Shown here: positions 17,701 to 24,509 of the stretch, piece after piece
Layout of the letters: each line of letters begins with the position of its first letter
Numbering within the stretch: position 1 is the stretch's first letter
Source: a virus
DNA: 44,177 nt
Direction: 5' to 3' (one strand)
IMG/VR virus record: IMGVR_UViG_3300010354_000164
Span: 1-44,177 of that record
The notes under the pieces: generated by a model
What the model was told of the DNA's origin: nothing
The model's database searches: none
What the model saw: only the letters and a program-made list of their open reading frames with translations
Program-made: the position numbers and the translations under genes

Positions 17701-17964
17701 TCAATTCACAAGCTGGTAAGAATGACCGCGAGAATCATGCTTCTCGCCAGTCACTCGTATGATGCCTTTATCGCAGAGTCTCTTGAGAGCTTCCTTGATA
17801 TGCGTCTCTCTGAGAGGCTGATTCAGATGCCTGCGAAATTCCATCACACGCATCCGAATTGAACCACCGAGACGTTTTATTGCATCCAGAACAACTGCTT
17901 CATTCTGAGCATGTTTCTCTGCGATGTTTTTGTAACCACCAGAAGCGTTATTGTAGACTTTCAT
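17701..17964 (-). CDS. Small winged-helix-like protein, last gene of the leftward operon
   Basis: 87 residues. The stretch NEAVVLDAIKRLGG...THIKEALKRLCDKGIIRVTG reads like a winged helix: helix, recognition helix, then a beta wing with basic residues. ATG 17964 overlaps the preceding stop (ATGA), so it is coupled to the upstream gene. It may be a regulator of early genes. The DNA-binding call is from pattern, not a named family. Confidence 0.5.
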   Translation of the reverse strand: MKVYNNASGGYKNIAEKHAQNEAVVLDAIKRLGGSIRMRVMEFRRHLNQPLRETHIKEALKRLCDKGIIRVTGEKHDSRGHSYQLVN

Positions 17965-18227
17965 GACAGGTCATCCAAACAGATTTCATGGCCGGTGAGA
18001 ATCTCGTAGAACTTCGACTCCAATGCACCAATCAATTCGCCATGCTTTTCTTCGTCGAATAAAGCAGCGATTGAGCGGTCTGAGTATCCATGCTTGCGAG
18101 CGGGTCGAAAGATTTGCTGTCGAATATCCCAGAGAGCGCAGTAAACATTATCAACAGATAACGCTCTCTTGGCGCTTCTTTCGTCATCAGCTGTTTCTAT
18201 TTGATACTCGAGAATCATCTTTTTCAT
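17961..18227 (-). CDS. Small phage protein, unknown
   Basis: 88 residues with DNVYCALWDIRQQIFRPARK in the middle and acidic ends. This layout occurs in small hypothetical proteins of many phages. Coupled by ATGA to both neighbours. Soluble and helical; function unknown. Confidence 0.5.
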   Translation of the reverse strand: MKKMILEYQIETADDERSAKRALSVDNVYCALWDIRQQIFRPARKHGYSDRSIAALFDEEKHGELIGALESKFYEILTGHEICLDDLS

Positions 18228-18571
18228 TCGAACATCCTAGCAATTTCTCGCAAGACGACGACTCTGGGAAAGAGGAAACCTTCAGCCAGGCTGTAAAGAG
18301 GATAAACTGCGAGCAGAAAACTAATCAAGCACAATACGTTTCCAATGCCTCGCTGTCTCTCAATCTCAATCGCATTCGCTCCGCTTCGATGACTTGCAGA
18401 CTTTACTATTCCGACTCCGAAAACGAAAAACAATGCGAACAAAGAAAGCAGAATGAAGTGCTGAAGCAGGAAAGCATTGACCATCTCTTGAGCCAGCTTG
18501 CTTTCAATGCCTTCCTTAGTTCTCAAGAACACCATCAAGTTCAGGATTGGGTCTTGGTCGAACGTATCCAT
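18224..18571 (-). CDS. Small membrane protein with two hydrophobic helices
   Basis: 115 residues from ATG 18571, chosen because GGAGG lies six bases upstream on this strand. Two strong hydrophobic segments are present: FILLSLFALFFVFGVGIV, and GNVLCLISFLLAVYPLY, each about 17-20 residues, separated by a basic loop. It overlaps the end of the Lar-like gene by 56 bases and is coupled by ATGA to the next gene. It may be an inner-membrane exclusion or host-interaction protein. No family recognised. Confidence 0.55.
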   Translation of the reverse strand: MDTFDQDPILNLMVFLRTKEGIESKLAQEMVNAFLLQHFILLSLFALFFVFGVGIVKSASHRSGANAIEIERQRGIGNVLCLISFLLAVYPLYSLAEGFLFPRVVVLREIARMFE

Positions 18572-18800
18572 TCCATGCCTCCACTGCATCATGAATTAAA
18601 ACATCTCTTTCTTCGTGCCAGCACCACGGACCTTCAGCCAAACAGGTTCGACACTCAACGCGAGCAGCTTTGTCATCAAAGACAATGCTGACGGTCAAAC
18701 GCCTGGACGAACAAAAAGGACAGCTTCTTAGTTTTTCATCGTGAACTGTGACACGATTTCCATTCTTTTGCCATTCAATCCAAGGGTAACTTTGATTCAC
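18516..18800 (-). CDS. Lar-like zinc-ribbon protein (restriction alleviation family)
   Basis: 94 residues. A GTG start at 18800 is supported by GGAGG seven bases upstream and by GTGA overlap with the preceding gene. The sequence has CPFCSSRRL and VECRTCLAEGP, then AVEAWN. This is the CPFC...CxxC...GP...AWN pattern of Lar-type restriction alleviation proteins, which in Rac prophage modulate type I restriction. The four cysteines should bind zinc. Many phages carry relatives whose activity has not been tested, so anti-restriction is an inference. Its place beside Bet and the exonuclease matches the Rac arrangement. Confidence 0.7.
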   Translation of the reverse strand: MNQSYPWIEWQKNGNRVTVHDEKLRSCPFCSSRRLTVSIVFDDKAARVECRTCLAEGPWCWHEERDVLIHDAVEAWNGYVRPRPNPELDGVLEN

Positions 18801-18991
18801 GGAGAAGCCTCCAATCGAACCTTGATTGCTTCGTCTTCGTCTTGCCAGTATTCGACAAGCTCTTTGCAGACCGCTGCCAGCGCAAGATTCATTGAATCGA
18901 ACTCAGCTTGCTTGACCAGAGTTCTGTGAAGTTCTTCATCGCAGAATCGCATGATGAAGCCATTTTCTACTTGTTCAATTGAGATATTCAT
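18797..18991 (-). CDS. Small acidic protein, unknown
   Basis: 64 residues from ATG 18991 (MNISIEQVENGFIM), which overlaps the upstream stop as ATGA and has AAGGA before it. Helical, acidic centre (YWQDEDEAIK). Part of the leftward recombination operon by overlap on both sides. Function unknown. Confidence 0.5.
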   Translation of the reverse strand: MNISIEQVENGFIMRFCDEELHRTLVKQAEFDSMNLALAAVCKELVEYWQDEDEAIKVRLEASP

Positions 18992-19245
18992 TTCATCAGT
19001 TCCTTCAAACATTCTTGATAAACGAGAGCAAGCGAATCAGATGCTTGTTTCTTGGGAGCATTGCATACCAGCTGCGTTGAGATGACTCTTTCAGCTTGCC
19101 GGTCTGCGTATTTGACAACGAGCTTGGCTTGATGAGTTCTGGCGTCAATATCAAACCGTGGTGAATAATTTGGTTCGTGAACAAAAGTCTTGAGGAGTTC
19201 ATTTCCTCTGTTCTGGACTTGCTGGATAATCCATTCGACATTCAT
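18988..19245 (-). CDS. Small protein, unknown
   Basis: 85 residues from ATG 19245, with AAGGAAG upstream on this strand. Mixed alpha/beta, basic (KLVVKYADRQAERVIS). It sits mid-operon between the SSB group and the Lar-like gene. Function unknown. Confidence 0.5.
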   Translation of the reverse strand: MNVEWIIQQVQNRGNELLKTFVHEPNYSPRFDIDARTHQAKLVVKYADRQAERVISTQLVCNAPKKQASDSLALVYQECLKELMK

Positions 19246-19260
19246 TGTTCTTCCTTTGGT

Positions 19261-19620
19261 TTATTCTGAAATAACCAGCTTCCCGCGTAATCCATTCCTG
19301 CTGATATGTTCCAATGCTTGGTCTATCAAAGACTGGTTAATCGTTTCTTCAATAATAGTTGGCGGAGTTTCAGGTTCCCAGCCTTCTTTTTTTTGTAATT
19401 CATATCTGCATACTGTCAGCATTTTTTTGAATCCATTTTCATCATCAATAACAGGTGAGGGGAGTTCAAATCTGACAAAATACGCAGGCGGCTGCATTCC
19501 TAAGTTTTCGAGGAATTTGATTATTCCATCAGCTTGTTCGACAAACTCCCAAGCAGAACATGGATAGTCGCACATCTTGATCCATTCTTGTAATGCTTTA
19601 ACAGCGTCACTGCGTTTCAT
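19261..19620 (-). CDS. Protein of unknown function downstream of SSB
   Basis: 119 residues from ATG 19620 (MKRSDAVKALQEWIK), with GAGGA just upstream; a longer in-frame opening overlaps SSB and is less likely. Acidic, helical N-terminus with two cysteines (MCDYPCSAW). Co-transcribed with SSB. Function unknown. Confidence 0.5.
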   Translation of the reverse strand: MKRSDAVKALQEWIKMCDYPCSAWEFVEQADGIIKFLENLGMQPPAYFVRFELPSPVIDDENGFKKMLTVCRYELQKKEGWEPETPPTIIEETINQSLIDQALEHISRNGLRGKLVISE

Positions 19621-19627
19621 ATTTTCC

Positions 19628-19978
19628 TCAAAACGGAACAGATTCTTCAAACTCAATGTCATGTGGTATTGATTGCTGTTCTTGAGAAGAAGAAAGCAAA
19701 CGCACTTGATAAGCCGTCACTTGCAACGACGATTTCTGCGTTCCATCTTTTCCTTGATATGAGTTGATTGATACCGGTCCTTCGACGTAAACAATTGCGC
19801 CTTTAGTTGCTTTAGCAAGCCATTCAGCTTGTTTTTCATAAGCAACAACATCGAACCAAGTCGTGTTGTCTTTCGAGCCGGAAGACACCGAGACGGAAGC
19901 ATAGTTCGTTCCTTTTTGAGTGACGCCAACGCGAGCATCTTTTCCAGCGCGACCAATAAGAGTGAGCTTGTTTATCAT
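19628..19978 (-). CDS. ssb: Single-stranded DNA-binding protein
   Basis: 116 residues. [17 protein letters not shown] and the following strands (WFDVVAYEKQAEWLAK, GAIVYVEGPV, DGTQKSSLQVTAYQV) are the OB-fold of bacterial SSB. It ends in an acidic tail FEESVPF whose final Pro-Phe matches the partner-binding tip of bacterial SSBs, so it likely recruits host or phage repair proteins. Shorter than E. coli SSB because the linker is reduced, as is usual in phages. Its start overlaps the stop of a 37-residue membrane peptide. It works with the Bet protein and exonuclease in the same operon. Confidence 0.93.
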   Translation of the reverse strand: MINKLTLIGRAGKDARVGVTQKGTNYASVSVSSGSKDNTTWFDVVAYEKQAEWLAKATKGAIVYVEGPVSINSYQGKDGTQKSSLQVTAYQVRLLSSSQEQQSIPHDIEFEESVPF

Positions 19979-20088
19979 TTCTTCAACCTTTCGTATTTAT
20001 CTAAAAGAGCAACCAGACTTCCAAGAATGGCACTGAACACGCCAACCCCGACGATAACGAGCAAGAGATTTATCCATTCTTGACTCAT
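19975..20088 (-). CDS. 37-residue membrane peptide between Bet and SSB
   Basis: ATG 20088 to TGA 19975. The peptide [20 protein letters not shown] continues with ILGSLVALL and a basic end KYERLKK: one transmembrane helix with a positive-inside tail. Its start overlaps the Bet stop and its stop overlaps the SSB start (ATGA on both sides), so it is locked into the operon and very likely translated. Function unknown; it may tether or modulate a membrane process during recombination or host takeover. Confidence 0.6.
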   Translation of the reverse strand: MSQEWINLLLVIVGVGVFSAILGSLVALLDKYERLKK

Positions 20089-20867
20089 GAGAACACTGCT
20101 TCTCTGGTCAGCTTCCCAAGTGCGTCAACTGGTTTTACTCCAGTTTTGATTGCCTGGTAGCAATCGCGCAATGATTTGGTATCTGCGTCATCCCAATCAG
20201 CAGCAGGCTTTCCAAGAGCTGTTTCAAGGTCGCGCTGCGTGACGTTTACAGAGAAGAAAGCTTTGACGATTGGATTATCTGTTGCAGGACCAATCGCAAT
20301 CTTTGGTGCTGGTTGTGCGGTTGGTTGAGGCGTGATGTTCTGCATTGGAACATCTGCTTGTTCCATTTCGTCGGTCGTGTAAAGACCGCTCAATTCCATC
20401 GGGAAGGCGCGCCTGAGAGCGAGAGACTCAGCACACTTTGCCAACATCAGTGAAGGCATCTTTTTCCAGATTGGACTTCCTGCATTGTAAGCAGAGAAGT
20501 TTGCGACTGCCCATAAAGGTTCTCTGAATCCAGCGCGAAACACTCCAACTTTGGCAGCAGCAGGAGGTTCACTCTTGAGCCACACATCTTTCCATTCGCC
20601 ATCTTCTCCGCACCAGAACGGGCCAATCTGGCCTTCATATCGTCCGGTTCTTTCTGCGACCAGGCGGAAGCCATCAATCGAAAGAGTTGTCTGACCAACG
20701 CCGCCTCTCTTGACGAAAAAGATTTGACGAGCGAATGGGTCAAGACCTGTGCGATTGCAAATCTGCAAGAACAACTTGAGTTCATTATCGCTGGCATCTT
20801 TGGCGATGTTCTTCTTGATTAGGTCAACATCTTGAGCAGAAAGCTCTGATTTCACGAGCTGAGTCAC
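20085..20867 (-). CDS. bet: Recombination protein Bet (Red-beta/RecT family single-strand annealing protein)
   Basis: 260 residues from GTG 20867, preceded by GGAGG. The N-terminal two-thirds matches the Bet family: [50 protein letters not shown] and [13 protein letters not shown]. Bet proteins anneal complementary single strands and pair with a 5'-3' exonuclease encoded next door, here the RecE-like gene just upstream in the operon. The C-terminal 80 residues, after a Pro/Gln-rich linker, form a separate helical region that may contact the SSB. Strong call. Confidence 0.95.
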   Translation of the reverse strand: MTQLVKSELSAQDVDLIKKNIAKDASDNELKLFLQICNRTGLDPFARQIFFVKRGGVGQTTLSIDGFRLVAERTGRYEGQIGPFWCGEDGEWKDVWLKSEPPAAAKVGVFRAGFREPLWAVANFSAYNAGSPIWKKMPSLMLAKCAESLALRRAFPMELSGLYTTDEMEQADVPMQNITPQPTAQPAPKIAIGPATDNPIVKAFFSVNVTQRDLETALGKPAADWDDADTKSLRDCYQAIKTGVKPVDALGKLTREAVFS

Positions 20868-20907
20868 GGTGCCTCCGTAGTATTAAATTGTGAGAAATTG
20901 CTTTACT

Positions 20908-21669
20908 TCAAAACCCGTCCATTTGAAAGGCTTTCCCGTACCATGGTGGCATTTCAAGCTCTCGAACGATGTCGCTCGTTCCCAGAAAGCTGCCCTCCTG
21001 AGCCTTGTGGACGTTGTTCAACGCAAGCTTCATCTTTGCCTGACCAACAGCCATGATGCGCTCAGTGGCCTTGTAAACAGCCACGTCAAAGGGATGGTCT
21101 GATTCCACGACAATCCAGAAGAACTCTGGCTCGCGTTCTCCCGCCTGCTTTGCCAGCTCGCAATAGACGGCAGCCTGGAGGTCATAGTGAAAGTTGTCTA
21201 CGGTTTTGGCGAACTCGCTTGCGCTCACCATTCCGCTTGTGGTCTTTAAATCAATGAGCGTTTCTCCAAACGACCAGTCAGGCAATCCCTTCATCGGGAT
21301 GCCGTCAATCTGGCCAAACAATGGCTTGTCAGAATCCAGCATTTCGAGATTCAGAGCCTTCACGGCAGGATGTGCTTTGACAGAAGCAACGCAATGCAAA
21401 ACCTTGTCCATCTCCGCTTGAGTGAGAATGAGCTTTCCAGCGTTCTCCTGCTTGAAGTCTTTCGCGGCTTTTGTGCGGCCATCTTCAAACGGGTTCACGA
21501 TGACTTCATTCAGCTGACCCTTTAAAGCCAAATCTACAGCGGAACCGAAGCGCATTGCTGCGCTTTCTGTCGGTGGCTGCTGAGTCAAGCCATGAAGTGG
21601 CGATTTGAGATATGCCTTCAGCTTGGAATAACTGAATGCACTATTTGCGCGATATTCAGTTATGTTCAT
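20908..21669 (-). CDS. PD-(D/E)XK exonuclease, RecE C-terminal-like
   Basis: 253 residues from ATG 21669, preceded by AAGGA. The core reads LFGQIDGIPMKGLPDW, then TLIDLKTT, then YDLQAAVYCEL. This is the D...D-x-K and QxxxY signature of RecB/RecE-type nucleases, with the N-terminal FGSAVDLAL motif of the same family. It should degrade 5' strands processively and load Bet, as in RecET. It is the second gene of the leftward operon and overlaps the first by 14 bases. The gene has the length of the RecE nuclease domain alone. Confidence 0.88.
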   Translation of the reverse strand: MNITEYRANSAFSYSKLKAYLKSPLHGLTQQPPTESAAMRFGSAVDLALKGQLNEVIVNPFEDGRTKAAKDFKQENAGKLILTQAEMDKVLHCVASVKAHPAVKALNLEMLDSDKPLFGQIDGIPMKGLPDWSFGETLIDLKTTSGMVSASEFAKTVDNFHYDLQAAVYCELAKQAGEREPEFFWIVVESDHPFDVAVYKATERIMAVGQAKMKLALNNVHKAQEGSFLGTSDIVRELEMPPWYGKAFQMDGF

Positions 21670-21877
21670 CGGCTTTTCCTTGTTCTGCTACTTTATTGCA
21701 ATGAGCAATAAGGCGTTTTGTTTGACGTAAAGCGAACAAGGCGTTTTGATCTTCGTTTTCTTCCGGGTCGCTTGTCAAAATCAATTCAATCAAAGCTGCT
21801 TTCATGGTATTTGCAGCAATCAAAAAATGTGAAACATTTGCCTTTGTGACCAACGAATAATCGGACGAAACAATCAT
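21656..21877 (-). CDS. First gene of the leftward operon, unknown
   Basis: 73 residues from ATG 21877 (MIVSSDYSLVTKANV), chosen because AGGAGG lies seven bases upstream on this strand. The same frame stays open further upstream through a hydrophobic stretch but only reaches a TTG at 22057 without a ribosome site. Helical, ends in an acidic/basic tail, and overlaps the exonuclease start. The operon's promoter should lie between 21878 and 21960. Function unknown. Confidence 0.55.
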   Translation of the reverse strand: MIVSSDYSLVTKANVSHFLIAANTMKAALIELILTSDPEENEDQNALFALRQTKRLIAHCNKVAEQGKADEHN

Positions 21878-21959
21878 CTCGGTGCCTCCTGTGATGAATT
21901 GGTATTTGCGGGAAGGCTTGTCATGCCTCATAATGAGACACAAGGCAAGGAAAAAGATA

Positions 21960-22142
21960 ATGAGCAAAAACAATAAGTTAGCGGATTTGTTCGAGTTTTG
22001 TTTCTTTTTCCTCTGTTGCTTTACGATTTTGCCGTTATTCTTGTGGAAGCTTTCCAAGGAGGAAAAAACTCATGAGCAAGTGCGCTCTTTGCGAACAGGA
22101 AGTTCTGACGCAGGTTCTCAAGGGCAAAGTCATCGCTCTTGA
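21960..22142 (+). CDS. Small membrane protein upstream of the endolysin (holin candidate)
   Basis: 60 residues from ATG 21960, with AAGGA at 21947-21951. MSKNNKLADLFEF is followed by a strong hydrophobic helix FCFFFLCCFTILPLFLW and then a charged tail (KLSKEEKTHEQ). Its 3' end overlaps the endolysin start by 71 bases. A single-span protein placed directly before an endolysin fits a type III-like holin or a lysis regulator. The C-terminal residues encoded in the overlap may be incidental. Role inferred from topology and position. Confidence 0.5.
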   Translation: MSKNNKLADLFEFCFFFLCCFTILPLFLWKLSKEEKTHEQVRSLRTGSSDAGSQGQSHRS

Positions 22143-22683
22143 TGTTGGTCATGGCTATAATACGACAGCTATTTATGATGTCGGAGCAGAAGGCAATGGC
22201 AAGACGGAACAAGAATTGAACAAGGCAACTGCTTTGAAAGCAGCTGAACATCTCAAGACGCTCGGAGCAACAGTTCATGTTTTCGAGTATTCAGACCCGA
22301 ACCTGAGATTGTCATTGCGCGAGAAAGGCAAACGCGCTGGAGCAGTCAAAGCAGATGTGTTTGTGAGTATTCACCACAACGCTTTCAATGGACAAGCTCA
22401 AGGAACAGAAGTCTGCATTGATTCAGAAGCGATGCCGGAAGATTCGAAGCTTGCGAAAGCCATTCTGGTTCGGCTGGTTGAGCATCTGGGATTCCTTGAC
22501 CGTGGAATCAAACAACAGCCGCTCGGAGTTCTCAAAGGCTGTCCGACTTTAATTCCAGCTTGTTTGACCGAAGGCTTCTTCATTGACGCAGCAAGATTCA
22601 AAGGAACAATCCCGAAAGAAGTGACAGAAGCATATGCGCTCGGTCTGGCAATCGGAATCAAAGACTATCTGGTGAAGGCATGA
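22072..22683 (+). CDS. Endolysin: N-acetylmuramoyl-L-alanine amidase (Amidase_3)
   Basis: 203 residues, ATG 22072 preceded by AAGGAGG. The Amidase_3 fold is clear: IALDVGHGYN (zinc ligand His27), GKTEQELN (Glu46), VFVSIHHNAFNG (His101/102) and ACLTEGFF (catalytic Glu167). It cleaves the amide bond between MurNAc and the stem peptide. There is no separate wall-binding domain and no signal peptide, so it would need a holin to reach the wall. A short CALC motif at residues 4-7 is unusual and might bind metal or form a disulphide. It is coupled to the next gene by ATGA. Confidence 0.92.
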   Translation: MSKCALCEQEVLTQVLKGKVIALDVGHGYNTTAIYDVGAEGNGKTEQELNKATALKAAEHLKTLGATVHVFEYSDPNLRLSLREKGKRAGAVKADVFVSIHHNAFNGQAQGTEVCIDSEAMPEDSKLAKAILVRLVEHLGFLDRGIKQQPLGVLKGCPTLIPACLTEGFFIDAARFKGTIPKEVTEAYALGLAIGIKDYLVKA

Positions 22684-22946
22684 AGCTTGAATTGAGCAAA
22701 GAGCTGAAAGAGATTGCTCAGCTGATGACTTACTGCTGTGGGCCATTTGCTCGTTCTCCAGAGGACGTAAAAACACTCGCACAAGAGCTTCTGGCGGTTG
22801 CAGTCAAGCTAGAACAAAAAAACCAGCCAGATAATCGGCTTGTCTATCTTCTCCAAAGGCTTTCAGGTGGAGCGATAGTTTCAGATAAACGAGCGGCGAT
22901 TGATGAACATAAAGTTTTGATAGCGAAATGGAAGGAATTGCTCTGA
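22680..22946 (+). CDS. Small helical protein downstream of endolysin
   Basis: 88 residues, ATG 22680 overlapping the endolysin stop (ATGA). Helical (MKLELSKELKEIAQLM..., KTLAQELLAVAVKLEQ), with YCCGPF near residue 19 and no membrane segment. It ends 8 bases before a convergent leftward gene. Perhaps a lysis-associated protein; no family recognised. Confidence 0.5.
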   Translation: MKLELSKELKEIAQLMTYCCGPFARSPEDVKTLAQELLAVAVKLEQKNQPDNRLVYLLQRLSGGAIVSDKRAAIDEHKVLIAKWKELL

Positions 22947-22953
22947 ACTTACT

Positions 22954-23157
22954 TCAAAGCTTTTTCGCTTTCCTCAAGATTTCAGCATCTGCTAACCGCT
23001 CGTCTATGGTTTCACTCGTCGTATCTGGGCTATAAACTAACCACAGCCTATCGTGAACCTTGATTGCTTGAACCTTTTTGTTCTTGATTAATTTCCTCAC
23101 ATATTGAGGAGTGATGTTATATTCTTTAGCGTATTCAGTTACGGTGATGTAACTCAT
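22954..23157 (-). CDS. Small helix-turn-helix DNA-binding protein (excisionase/MerR-like)
   Basis: 67 residues. ITVTEYAKEYNITPQYVRKL continues IKNKKVQAIKV--RLWLV. This is the winged HTH pattern of excisionase-type DNA-binding proteins: tri-helix, then a wing that reads the minor groove. It is coupled by ATGA to the gene before it. As no integrase is in the window, a transcriptional role is more likely than excision. The dyad at 23709-23728 is a possible target. Confidence 0.65.
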   Translation of the reverse strand: MSYITVTEYAKEYNITPQYVRKLIKNKKVQAIKVHDRLWLVYSPDTTSETIDERLADAEILRKAKKL

Positions 23158-23426
23158 TTTACAACCCCAGAAAGTGATTTAATTTTCTGTTCTATCTTTT
23201 CTAGAATGTCGTAAAAACCGTCGAACTCTTCTCCAGCAGTAATCAAATTCCTGTTGACTTTTATGGCCTTTTTATCTTTCAAGAAAGCGACTATGTTTGA
23301 ACTTTGCTCAAAATCCATGTCCAAAGCCAAATAAACTTGTGATTCTGGAACTCCATAACTGCTGAGTTTCACTGTCTCCATAACCGCTTTAGCCTGAAGC
23401 AAAAATAGAAGTTGTTGTTTATTCAT
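23154..23426 (-). CDS. Small protein, unknown
   Basis: 90 residues (MNKQQLLFLLQAKAVMETVKL), helical with a wing-like segment (KKAIKVNRNLITAGEEF), overlapping both neighbours by ATGA. Middle gene of a three-gene leftward unit. Perhaps regulatory; not recognised. Confidence 0.5.
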   Translation of the reverse strand: MNKQQLLFLLQAKAVMETVKLSSYGVPESQVYLALDMDFEQSSNIVAFLKDKKAIKVNRNLITAGEEFDGFYDILEKIEQKIKSLSGVVK

Positions 23427-23695
23427 TTTGTTTTTCCTTTCGCTTTATTGTGACGGCTGGAAATCACGCGACAAATCAATTCCGTAACCACCCTCGCGAG
23501 CTTGTCATCAGGAGCCGGTTTCAAATTGCGTGGCAGACAAGACCAAGCTCTGTTCATTTCTTCTTCTGTTTCATTCTTCATTGCTGCCAATAGGCTCGCA
23601 GCATATTGCCAATGTTGCGGCTTGAGCTTGAGAACGTGTTCTCGAAGATTGCTTTCAAGGCCGTAGTTTTCGAGTTCATCGAGCGTAATTTTCAT
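23423..23695 (-). CDS. Small protein, first gene of a leftward three-gene unit
   Basis: 90 residues from ATG 23695, with GGAGG upstream on this strand. Helical, one cysteine pair far apart, lysine-rich end. Coupled to the following gene by ATGA. The 20-base dyad directly upstream (23709-23728) lies where an operator for this unit would be. Function unknown. Confidence 0.5.
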   Translation of the reverse strand: MKITLDELENYGLESNLREHVLKLKPQHWQYAASLLAAMKNETEEEMNRAWSCLPRNLKPAPDDKLARVVTELICRVISSRHNKAKGKTK

Positions 23696-23708
23696 GGCCG
23701 CCTCCTGT

Positions 23709-23728
23709 TAGTTTCGACGTGGAAACTA
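23709..23728. promoter_or_regulatory. Candidate operator: dyad upstream of the leftward unit
   Basis: TAGTTTC (23709-23715) and GAAACTA (23722-23728) are perfect inverted repeats around a six-base centre GACGTG, itself nearly palindromic (ACGT). The element lies 13 bases upstream of the start codon at 23695, just behind its ribosome site, where a repressor would block transcription or translation. It could also be an RNA hairpin. Confidence 0.5.
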
Positions 23729-23763
23729 TTTTTCTCTTCGGTCTTTTTGCGGAAAAGCCAAAG

Positions 23764-23785
23764 GACTTTTTACTGACTTTTTACT
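23764..23785. repeat. Perfect 11-bp tandem direct repeat in the divergent control region
   Basis: GACTTTTTACT occurs twice back to back (23764-23774 and 23775-23785). An 11-bp period places both copies on nearly the same DNA face, and the region lies between two divergent transcription units, so it may be a regulator site or UP-like element. A chance low-complexity repeat is possible because the unit is T-rich. Confidence 0.5.
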
Positions 23786-23810
23786 TAGTTACTGTTTTTA
23801 TTGAGATTTT

Positions 23811-23839
23811 TTTTGCCGATAATCGAAAAAAGTTATAAG
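23811..23839 (+). promoter_or_regulatory. Candidate sigma70-type promoter for the DNA-modification cassette
   Basis: TATAAG at 23834-23839 is a fair -10 box. TTTTGC (23811-23816, 17-bp spacing) or TTGCCG (23813-23818, 15-bp spacing) could serve as a weak -35 box, and a long T/A-rich tract lies upstream. The start codon of the ParB-like gene is 26 bases further on. Weak consensus match, supported by position in a 169-bp divergent gap. Confidence 0.35.
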
Positions 23840-23864
23840 ATTAGGCATTCAAGGAGAAACCGTC

Positions 23865-24509
23865 ATGAAAATCACTATGTTGTCAGTTGAGAAAATTTCG
23901 CCCTACCAGCGTAACGCAAAACGGCATCCTCCAGAGCAAATTGAGAGTCTCGCGAAGCAAATTTCAGAAGTCGGTTTCACGCAACCAGTAGTCGTCGACA
24001 GTGATAATTCCTTGGTCATCGGTCACGGCAGGCTTGAAGCCGCTAAATTCCTTGGAATGGAAAAGGTTCCTGCTTTTATTTTGGACAAAAATCTCAGCAA
24101 AGAACGCGTCGCTGCGCTGCGTATATATGACAACAAAGTGTCAGAAACCGGATGGGATACGATGAAGTTGATTGAAGAACTTTCAAGCCTGAAAGAGCTT
24201 GACGTAGACCTATCTTTGACTGGGTTTCAAGAGTTTGAAATCAACTCGATGCTGGATGTCGACCTCGGAGATATCGGCTTTGATATTCCGGAAGACAGAA
24301 GTAAAGACGATTCAGAAACGAAAGAAACTTCTGAAGGTTTCAAACAAGTCCAACTTCTGTACAAACCAGATGAACATGTGAAATATCTGGAGTTCATTAA
24401 AAAGTACCAGCGTTATTACGGTTGTTCAGATAAAACAACGGCAGAAGTCGTACTGATGGCTTTGGAAACGGCTTGTAAAGTACACGAACAAGGTGATGAA
24501 CAAGAATGA
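23865..24509 (+). CDS. ParB/Srx-fold N-terminal domain protein
   Basis: 214 residues, ATG 23865 with AAGGAG upstream. VEKISPYQRNAKRHP, IGHGRLEAAKFLGMEKVPAFIL and RIYDNKVSE are the ParB-type nucleotide-binding core; GHGR is the phosphate-binding box. The C-terminal 80 residues are acidic and then helical, with no ParB HTH, so this is not a plasmid partition protein. ParB-domain proteins of this kind are frequent in phages next to DNA methylases and base-modification genes. Here it is coupled by ATGA to the TET/JBP gene. Possible roles are a CTP/ATP-driven switch or guide for DNA modification; this is inference. Confidence 0.8.
   Translation: MKITMLSVEKISPYQRNAKRHPPEQIESLAKQISEVGFTQPVVVDSDNSLVIGHGRLEAAKFLGMEKVPAFILDKNLSKERVAALRIYDNKVSETGWDTMKLIEELSSLKELDVDLSLTGFQEFEINSMLDVDLGDIGFDIPEDRSKDDSETKETSEGFKQVQLLYKPDEHVKYLEFIKKYQRYYGCSDKTTAEVVLMALETACKVHEQGDEQE

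Noticed and set aside
21882-21959. Upstream extension of the small membrane gene before the endolysin
   Set aside because: The extension lacks a ribosome site, while ATG 21960 has AAGGA at good spacing; the region more likely holds the leftward operon's promoter.
22954-23157. Excisionase-like protein as evidence of a temperate phage
   Set aside because: No integrase, attachment site or CI-type repressor is seen; small HTH proteins of this fold are often plain regulators.
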